In this document: positions 57,583 through 64,000 of the stretch, piece after piece
How the letters are laid out: each line of letters opens with the position of its first letter
How positions within the stretch are numbered: position 1 is the first letter of the stretch
Source of the DNA: Cryptomeria japonica
Lineage: Eukaryota > Streptophyta > Pinopsida > Cupressales > Cupressaceae
NCBI RefSeq assembly: GCF_030272615.1
Contig: NC_081412.1
Span: forward strand, 141,869,247-141,933,246
DNA: 64,000 nucleotides
Direction: 5' to 3'
Program-made: the position numbers and the translations under genes
Notes under the pieces: model-generated
What the model was told of the DNA's origin: nothing
The model's database searches: none
Seen by the model: the letters and a program-made list of their open reading frames with translations, nothing else

Positions 57583-59228
57583 ATGAGAAAAGGCATTGCA
57601 AGGAAGGTGCTGGAAAAATTTGAGGTAACAAGAAAAGATTTGAACCTGCTTCGTGCTCTGACTGGAGAAAGAATGAAGAAGTCTGGGATATCCTTTAGCA
57701 GGGGGGTCTGAATGTTTTCATGGAATGACTAAGTGGGAAAGACCCCACAATCACTAGCTATTTCATCAAGAACTAGAAAAATGGAAAAATTATGATTGGA
57801 TCACAGATGATGAATGTCGACAAAGAGGTTATTGCGGAGGCCACAAGGATGTCTACCAAGAGCATGAAATTTTACAGGGACAAAGGAATATCAAATAAAG
57901 CAGCAGACAAGTTTCCTGTAATGGATGGAGAGAGGAGAAAGATGATCAAAATTGACAACTCCTACCACTCCCTAAAGAAAATTTGCAGGCCATGGAGGTT
58001 TGTTTTATTCGCTTCTATTGAATACATTAACTTAGATGGTAGGTTTACTAGGGCCTATGGGCATCATTTTGTTATACTCAATCATTTCCATCATGGAGAA
58101 AGGATTAGCCTCCCCTATTACCTTGCCTGTTCTATGGGTCATACTATAAAGGAGATCTAGAAGGACCCTAAAGGTGATCATGCCCTCCACCAGGGGCTTA
58201 TGGTCCTAGTTTATAAAATGCTAAAGGGGAAATGCATTGAAAAGTCTATCAAAGGCAAAAATGCAAGAGATGAGACTACGGAAAGTAAAGATAGTGGTTT
58301 TAATTTTGATTCAGAGACCGAGGGAGAGTCGGAAGAAACTAGCAAAAAAGGGAGGAATAGGATCAAGAAGAGGAGGATTATTGTGGAATCTAAAATGTCG
58401 GATGCTGAAACTGAATCCCTTGAGGAAAAATATGTTAAAAAGGGGAAAGGGAAAGGGAAAGCCACTAGAAAGAAGGCTCAGAAAAAGAATACTAAAAAGG
58501 GTAGTAGTTCTGATTTAAACTTTGTTCTGGTTGAATCTGAGGAGGAGGCTGAAGATAACAAGATGGTCGATAGTCAGGAAAAAGGAGGGGAGAGTAACCC
58601 AGTTTTGGACAATTTGGAGACCGTGAACACCACTAGTCTGCATAAGAAGGAAAAAGGGGATAAAAGTGACAGTGGTGACAAAGATACTGTTAAGGCCTTC
58701 TATGAGACCATTGCTACTATGGTGAAGGATATTAACATTCTAAAAACTGACACACAGGCCATGTCAAGAATTACAGTTGGTGACAAGCCCTTGGCGGATC
58801 ATGTTAAAGAGTTAGTGGCCATTCTGCATAATGTTGAAGCTATAGAATGTATGGTTGGTAAAATCATAGCAACAGAAAATAAGGTCAATGAAATGGGAGA
58901 TAGAAAGGAAATGGAAAACAAAATGAAAGATTTTAGCAGTAGAATTGACAGGTTGGAGCTCAACGTCAAGAAGATTGCTGATCAAAATTTCCAAATCCTC
59001 AAATCTTCAGTGGACAACATGAACATCCTTATCAATAGGTTTGAGAGTAATGCAGAGAAGGATGGAGATAAAGAGAAGCTAAACAAGAAGGGTCATGAAA
59101 TGAGGATCAGATCTAACACAAAGAATAAGTGCGACATCAAAGGTCGTGAGCTGGAGGATCCGAAGACCTCAATGAACAACATGAAACAAATGGTTGTTCA
59201 TGCTGAGGAAATTATGAATAGTATTTAG
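57583..59228 (+). pseudogene. third ORF of the LINE, unknown function
   Basis: Frame 57583-57709 (MRKGIARKVLEKF) shifts into the frame used from about 57710 to 59228, with stops near 57720 (TGA), 57772 (TAG) and 58158 (TAG). The first half is predicted globular, with a conserved-looking core around 'RPWRFVLFASIEYI'. Then come a Glu/Lys-rich low-complexity stretch with KKGKGKGKATRKKAQKKN and a coiled-coil-like C-terminal part (58690-59228). I do not recognise the family. Its globular part and coiled-coil layout recall the other long ORFs in this window. It lies inside the duplication-bounded unit, after RNase H. Confidence 0.6.
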
Positions 59229-59444
59229 TTTCAGTTGCTATCCTTGGTTCTATCTCTATGCTGTCTTTGTGCTTTCCTTTTGCTATCTATACCAATTTTT
59301 AATGTAATTTTGTGTTAAGTTGATCCCTTTCGGTGGGTTCATTTTGTCTTTTTGAAGTGATCAGGCACTTTTTTTAGCAAGTTCTGTTTTCCTAACTTGT
59401 AAAAGGTTCAAGTACCTTTCAAATACCTGATTTTACTTAATCAA
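59229..59444 (+). other. 3' UTR of the LINE
   Basis: T-rich, with 'gatccctttcggtgggttc' near 59321 and a T-rich run near 59371. It ends in 'tacttaatcaa' immediately before the duplication. No clear poly-A. Confidence 0.65.
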
Positions 59445-59461
59445 AACTTTGAAGACTGTGA
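59445..59461 (+). other. LINE target site duplication, right copy
   Basis: AACTTTGAAGACTGTGA, one base different from the left copy. Confidence 0.85.
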
Positions 59462-60312
59462 TTCTAGAATTCTGGATGCTATGATTCTAGCTTGAAATGA
59501 GAAAATGAGGTTGAATTTATAGGTTTTCAAGACAAAGGAGGTGAGAATTTGAACTCAAGTGTTGATTGATCGACAACTAAAATTGATTGATCTATTAACT
59601 CATTAGATTGAGGAGTCAATTCAATTGATTAACCAGTAGACTTAATAGACTAGCTAGTTGACTGAGCTGATGAATCAGATGACTAAATTGATTGGAGAGA
59701 TAAGTGGATTAATTGATCAGTCAAAAAAGGTGTTTGAGAGTTAAAAAGGGTGATTGATGGGTTAACTGAGTTAACTAATTAGATAACTGATTTGATCAAT
59801 CAGTTCTAATTTTAGCATGTCCTGTAAGATTTTGAAATTGAATTTGATTTTCATTTTCAATTTTGATTTGAACTTGGACTTTCGAATGCTGAAATGCACA
59901 TGAAATTAACTGAAATTCAGATTTGGTGAAATATGAATTTGGAAGAAATGAAATTAATTGGAATTAAGTGAAATTCGAATTTGGGGAAAATGACATAAAA
60001 TTAGATGGAATTAATTGGAATTAGAATTTGGGGATTGGAAGAATTAAATAATTTAAATGAAATTATTTAAGCATAGGAAATCAAATTAATTAAATAATAA
60101 AGATTATTTAACTAAGGAAAATGTCACAATTAATTAAATAATTTAGATAGGGTTAATTGATTAAATGATGAAATGATAGAAATTTGATAATTATAAATGT
60201 TAAATGTTTTGATCAGAAGAAATATTTAATTTAATCAAATAATTAAAGATTTACTTAATTAAATAGACAAATAATTAGTGTCAAATTAATGAGACATTTT
60301 TAGGTGTCTACA

Positions 60313-60569
60313 TTTGCCCCTCTTTGACACAATGTCAAAGCGACATTGTTTCAAAGAAAACGAATTTTTTTTTCCCCCGGTGACATTTAGGGTATAAATA
60401 TGCCCCCTCGAAAAATGTGGTCAAAAATTTGTGGAATGAAGAGCATTTTTTTGAAATTATGCTAGAAAGTGATAATGTGAAGTTTGGTGAGGTTTCCAAA
60501 ATTATGCCCATTTTTGTCTGGTTTTTCCAAATTTTTCATCAATGTCTAGAAGTGCAAAAATTATGTCAT
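60313..60569 (+). other. non-coding, with TATA-like box
   Basis: TATAAATA at 60393-60400 after a C-rich patch (ccccggtgacatttaggg). It precedes a plant-mobile-domain fragment by about 500 bases, so it could be that element's promoter. An open frame near 60417-60617 shows no family similarity. Confidence 0.35.
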
Positions 60570-60825
60570 CCGCAATTGAGTGTATATTTATCCGAAATTG
60601 CTAATATTAGTTCATAATTTCTAATATTAATTCGCAATTGATAAAATTGCCCGCAATTGCTATTGTTTATTCGCAATTATAAATTTATTTTGCAATTGCT
60701 AATTTTAGTTTGCAATTGACAATTTTAGTTTGCATTTTCTTTAAACAGTTCGCACTTACATTAAGTAGTTCGCAATTGATAATTTTAGTTTGCATTTGAT
60801 AATATAAGTTTGCATTTTATATTAT
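60570..60825. repeat. degenerate CAATTG repeat array
   Basis: Roughly a dozen variants of a unit near 20-24 bases built around 'ttcgcaattgataattttag', for example near 60570, 60631, 60650, 60671, 60693, 60712 and 60767. CAATTG is self-complementary. No protein is encoded. Confidence 0.65.
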
Positions 60826-60909
60826 ATGAATTTATTTATGTTTTCTCATAATGCGAATGATGTATCTTATTCATTGTGCCTTTTCTCAAATGCAGGAACA
60901 TTATCCAGT

Positions 60910-61151
60910 CTTGATCGCAAGACAAACGAGGTAAACGTCATGAATTAGATGCAAAGGATACCACTTTGCTTCGACAGGTTGGATTGTACCATATAGCGCA
61001 CTTACCTAAGGTTATGACCAACAAGACCATGATTACTGCCTTGATTAAGCGGTAGCATTTAGAGACTTGTTCATTTCATCTTCCAACAGGTGAAGTGTTT
61101 ATCACACTTGAGGATGTGTGGCATATTCTACACATTCCCATATTTGGTTAC
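60910..61151 (+). pseudogene. plant mobile domain fragment (MAIN/PMD-type), interrupted
   Basis: The frame contains GLYHIAHLPKVMTNKTMITALIKR-TAG-HLETCSFHLPTGEVFITLEDVWHI. It matches the start of the plant mobile domain, where ALVERWRPETHTFHLPxGExTITLxDV is typical; the TAG stands for the Trp of this stretch. The frame is cut by a TRIM-like insertion at 61157 and continues in frame after it, for example as RDCLCIEG. The domain is found in plant transposons and domesticated relatives. A possible 3' splice site (ctcaaatgcag at about 60885-60895) lies just before it. Confidence 0.65.
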
Positions 61152-61156
61152 TTGAG

Positions 61157-62059
61157 TGACATAGTCAAGGCAGTGAGATCGAATGAAGGATAACCCAACC
61201 TTGCAACTAAACACATAAACCATGCAAAGCATACCAATAACTAGTAACAAGGTATTGGAAACAGCAGGAAGAACAACCGGTAACAATACATAACACATAA
61301 CCGGTAAACAATGTAAATGAATCTTATTACAATCTGGAGAATTATACATGCCACATGCTAGATCACAGTCCAAGATACAAATAATGTCGACAATGTAATT
61401 ACAAGATCCACATATCATCTACGCATCAAGTCGACTTCCAGTAATAGTCTGTCGATTTTATCCTAATCCAGACCTCAACCTTCCGGCCTCATTCCTACTG
61501 GATCAGAATCTCACCGATTCTACATCTCCACTCAATCGCAAAGATCTATCTTCAATCTTCTAACTTCTCTCTAATCTTCTAACTTCTCTATCCTCAAATG
61601 ATTCACCAACTTCCATTTATACCATTTGCAAATAATTACAACTCAATCAAGTCAGCCCAAAGACCAATCGGTTCATGAAATGTGCAATGGTAACATGTCG
61701 GCTCAAATCACAAAGAACAATCTCCAAAACATAAAACAATGAACGAAATTCTAGGAATATTGGCCAAGGCCCAAAGAAACACCTCTAACGATCTGCAAGT
61801 CATAGAGATCAACCGCAACCTAAAATCATCTTCACTAAACATACAACCAGGTTAACCGATAAGAACATATCAACCGAGACAATACCGAAATCCACATCTC
61901 ACCTGAAACAAATCCAAATTCTATGAAATTAGAACATGATAAATACCACGGACACAAGGGAATAAACCCAAAACCACAATGCTAAACACTCAAACATGAA
62001 TAAATGCCACGCTCTCAAGCAATTCCACTGAAAACTACTCAACCGGTGCTCTTGCATTA
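61157..62059 (-). repeat. 3' LTR of the TRIM-like element
   Basis: Starts TGACATAGTC and ends CATTA (the other copy ends CATCA). Shared internal text with the second copy includes 'aacccaaccttg', 'ctaatcttctaac' and 'cactcaaacatgaataaatg'. Confidence 0.85.
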
Positions 62060-62420
62060 GACTCTTGGGGTTAATTGAAAAGTGATTCCCATCACTTGCT
62101 CTGGTTCGATGATCAGTCAGTAGGTACTTGCAACTGCCTCAGGGGATTCGGTGGATTCAACGATCTAACCACAGCTTTTGATGCGATGATCTACCCGTTC
62201 AAACTACAACCTGCCTCAATCGGTGATCTATTCAAGTCTCCACCCACTAAATACCTCAAGCTCAAGTTCTAGGATTGGTGGTCTATGTACAAACCTTTCT
62301 CTGTCTCACATTCGGCAATCTGAACAAGTCCAAAAGTTGCCTCAATCTTCTCTTCAACCAACCGGTGCACAAACAACACTCTGTCCAACAACAGGTTCAT
62401 GAACCAACTCTGATACCATT
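62060..62420 (-). other. short interior of the TRIM-like element
   Basis: 361 bases with no recognised domain. A 65-codon open frame here is not related to any family I know. Confidence 0.6.
62404..62418 (-). other. primer binding site, tRNA-iMet type
   Basis: The minus strand reads TGGTATCAGAGTTGG, two bases after the end of the 5' LTR. It is the same type of site as at 40299. Confidence 0.85.
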
Positions 62421-63340
62421 TGACACAGTCAAGGCAAGGAGATCCAATGAAGGACAACCCAACCTTGTATCTAAACACATAAACCAAGCAAAGCATACTG
62501 GTAACTGGTAACAAGGTGCCAGAAACAACAGGAAGAACAACTAGAAACAACACATAACACATAACTGGTAAACAATGTGAATGAATCTTATTACAATCTA
62601 GAGAATTATACATGCCACATGTTGGATCACAGTCTAGGATGAAAACAATGCATACAATACAATTACAAGATCCATAGATCATCTACACATCAAGTTAGCT
62701 TCTGGTAACACTCTACCGGTTCTATCCTAATCCAGACCTCAACCTTCTAGCCTCAGTCCTACTAGATCATAATCTCATCGGTTCTACATCTTCACTCAAT
62801 CTCAAAGCTTTTTCTTCAATCTTCTAACTTCTCTCTAATCTTCTAACATCTCTCTATCCTCAAATGATTCACCAACTTCCATTTATACCATCTACAAATA
62901 ATTACAACTCAATCAAATCGGCCCAAAGACCAACTCGTTCATGAAACGTGCAACGGTAACATGTTGGCTAAAATTACAAAGAACAATCTCCAAAACATAA
63001 AATGATGCATGAAATTCCCGAAATACTAGCCAAGACCCAGAGAAACACCTCTAACGATCTACAAGTCACAGAGATCAACCGCAACCCGAAATCATCTTCG
63101 CTCAACATACAACCAGGCTAACCGGTAAGAATATATGAACCAAAACAATACCAAAATCCAAATCTCACCGAAAACAAAGCCAAATGATATGAAACTTGAA
63201 CATGATAAAGACCACAAACACAAGGGAATAAACCCAAAACCACAATTCTAAACACTCAAACATGAATAAATGCCACACTCTCAAGAAATTCCAATGAAAA
63301 CTGCTCAACCGATAAGAACTAGACTGGTTCTCCTACATCA
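62421..63340 (-). repeat. 5' LTR of the TRIM-like element
   Basis: Starts TGACACAGTC and ends TCCTACATCA, then TTGAG. It aligns throughout with the first copy, with many differences. Confidence 0.85.
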
Positions 63341-63345
63341 TTGAG

Positions 63346-63524
63346 AGATTGTTTGTGCATTGAAGGCATGAATGATCTCTCGAATGATGAAGAATGTTAT
63401 ATGAGAAATGAAAGAATGGTTAGTTTATGACATGAATGAGTTAAATTCGATAGAAGAAATGGTTAAAGTGATTTGTAGATTTATTGAATGATAAGATTGA
63501 TAGAATTGATTTGATAAAGATATA
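63346..63524. other. mobile-domain frame continuation and A/T-rich sequence
   Basis: The frame from the mobile-domain fragment reads on for about 30 codons before a TGA, then becomes AT-rich with ATGA-type wording. No other gene. Confidence 0.4.
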
Positions 63525-63778
63525 GTCTGGTTTCAGGAAGGACACATCCTATATAAGACAAAGATGATCAAAACGTCTGGTTTTGGGAAGGATTCATCCT
63601 ATATAAGACAAAGATAGATGATCACGTCTAGTTTTAGGAAAGATAAATCCTGTATAAGACAAAGATAGATGAGCAAGCCTGGTTTCAAAAAGGATAAATC
63701 CTGTATAAGACAAAGATAGATGATCACGTCTAGTTTCAGGGAGGATAAATCATGTATAAGATAAATGATAGATCAAGA
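63525..63778 (+). repeat. minisatellite, five units of 50-51 bases
   Basis: Units start at 63525, 63575, 63626, 63677 and 63728. Each reads like GTCTGGTTTCAGGAAGG, then ATCCTGTATAAGACAAAG, then ATAGATGATCAC. The number of units is counted directly; the borders are approximate. Confidence 0.85.
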
Positions 63779-64000
63779 TTGGATGAATGATAAAATATGA
63801 TGAAGGCAAGGAAAAATTTATTGATAGATAGAAATGTTGAAATGATAGATGAAAATATTGAAATTAAGTGATGAGAGAGATGTTATTAAATGAAATGAAT
63901 GATCAGAAATAATTGAAAAGGTTGATTCAAGAGGAAAAATGCTTGATGAGAGAATGATCTAAAGAGACAATCAGCATGATGAGATCAGAAAAATGAAATG
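63779..64000. other. ATGA-rich low-complexity sequence
   Basis: Many 'gatagatgaa' and 'gatgag' variants. No gene. It runs off the window edge. Confidence 0.5.

Larger units (their letters stand above)
51454..59444 (+). mobile_element. L1-type LINE with RNase H and a downstream third ORF
   Basis: Between the 17-bp duplications lie an ORF1 with a zinc knuckle, an AP-like endonuclease, RT, a zinc-finger RVT domain, RNase H, a third ORF and a 3' UTR with 'gatccctttcggtgggttc'. No poly-A tail remains next to the right duplication. The whole 7.99-kb unit shows multiple stop codons and frameshifts. RNase H of the archaeal type in plant L1 elements is known from the literature. The duplication brackets the third ORF as well, so it entered as part of the same insertion or was added later inside it. 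Confidence 0.85.
50850..60312 (-). repeat. LTR split by a LINE (50850-51436 and 59462-60312)
   Basis: The left end is TGTAGACACATAG at 50850. The right end is AGGTGTCTACA at 60312, followed by TTTGCCCCTCTTTGAC, which on the minus strand is the polypurine tract AAAGAGGGGCAAA. Both parts share the AT-rich 'aattaaataaat' composition. With the LINE removed the LTR is about 1.4 kb. By the polypurine position it is the 3' LTR of a minus-strand element. Confidence 0.5.
61157..63340 (-). mobile_element. TRIM-like non-autonomous LTR element, 2.2 kb
   Basis: Two direct LTRs (61157-62059 and 62421-63340), about 900 bases each, enclose only 361 bases. A TTGAG duplication flanks it (61152-61156 and 63341-63345). 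The primer binding site is iMet type on the minus strand. No gag or pol is present. It is inserted in the plant mobile domain frame. Confidence 0.85.

Noticed and set aside
63525-63778. Regular repeats of 50 bases as a possible CRISPR array
   Set aside because: Units are continuous without unique spacers, the genome is a plant, and there are no cas genes.

Overview
This window looks like intergenic DNA from a very large plant nuclear genome, most likely a conifer. It is AT-rich, and I recognise no single-copy host gene, rRNA or tRNA. Almost everything recognisable is retroelement, at different stages of decay and nested several layers deep. The conifer call rests mainly on a Penelope-like element with a GIY-YIG endonuclease (43192-46179). 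As far as I know, such elements in land plants are described mainly from conifers.

Layout. 1-2548: no gene, with an LTR remnant near 2230-2431. 2549-4709: a decayed long ORF. 4715-7395: an LTR-like region with a TATA box, broken by a Copia-type solo LTR (5548-6925). 7396-16043: the interior of an old Ty3/Gypsy element, in the order gag, protease, (solo LTR), archaeal-type RNase H, RT, RNase H, integrase. 16044-19546: a long spacer with two arrays of degenerate hairpin-forming repeats. 19547-23152: a second long ORF in the position where Tat/Athila-type elements carry an extra ORF, followed by LTR-like sequence to about 24060.

24695-42297 is a nest. A minus-strand element encoding a coiled-coil-rich protein is interrupted by two insertions. 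The first is a young, non-autonomous Gypsy element (26612-34558, perfect 5-bp target duplication, nearly identical LTRs) with an intact 1134-codon gag/protease-like ORF and no RT. The second is an older Ty1/Copia element (34998-41540, minus strand) with a deletion in RT. 42298-43191 is a truncated LTR, cut off at the Penelope-like element, which has long inverted terminal arms. A 0.5-kb compound microsatellite follows.

47160-50849 holds an LTR/primer-binding-site junction and otherwise nothing I can name. 50850-60312 is one LTR split by an L1-type LINE (51454-59444) that carries a 17-bp target duplication. The LINE has ORF1, endonuclease-RT-RNase H, and a third ORF downstream. 60313-61151 has a TATA-like box, an array of CAATTG repeats and a plant-mobile-domain fragment. 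That fragment is interrupted by a 2.2-kb TRIM-like element (61157-63340) with tRNA-iMet-type primer binding. A 50-bp minisatellite lies near the right edge.

Nearly all coding regions are broken. Their stop codons are strongly biased to TAG, as expected if CAG and TGG codons decayed by cytosine deamination in methylated CHG sites. The one intact long frame is the 1134-codon ORF of the young Gypsy element.
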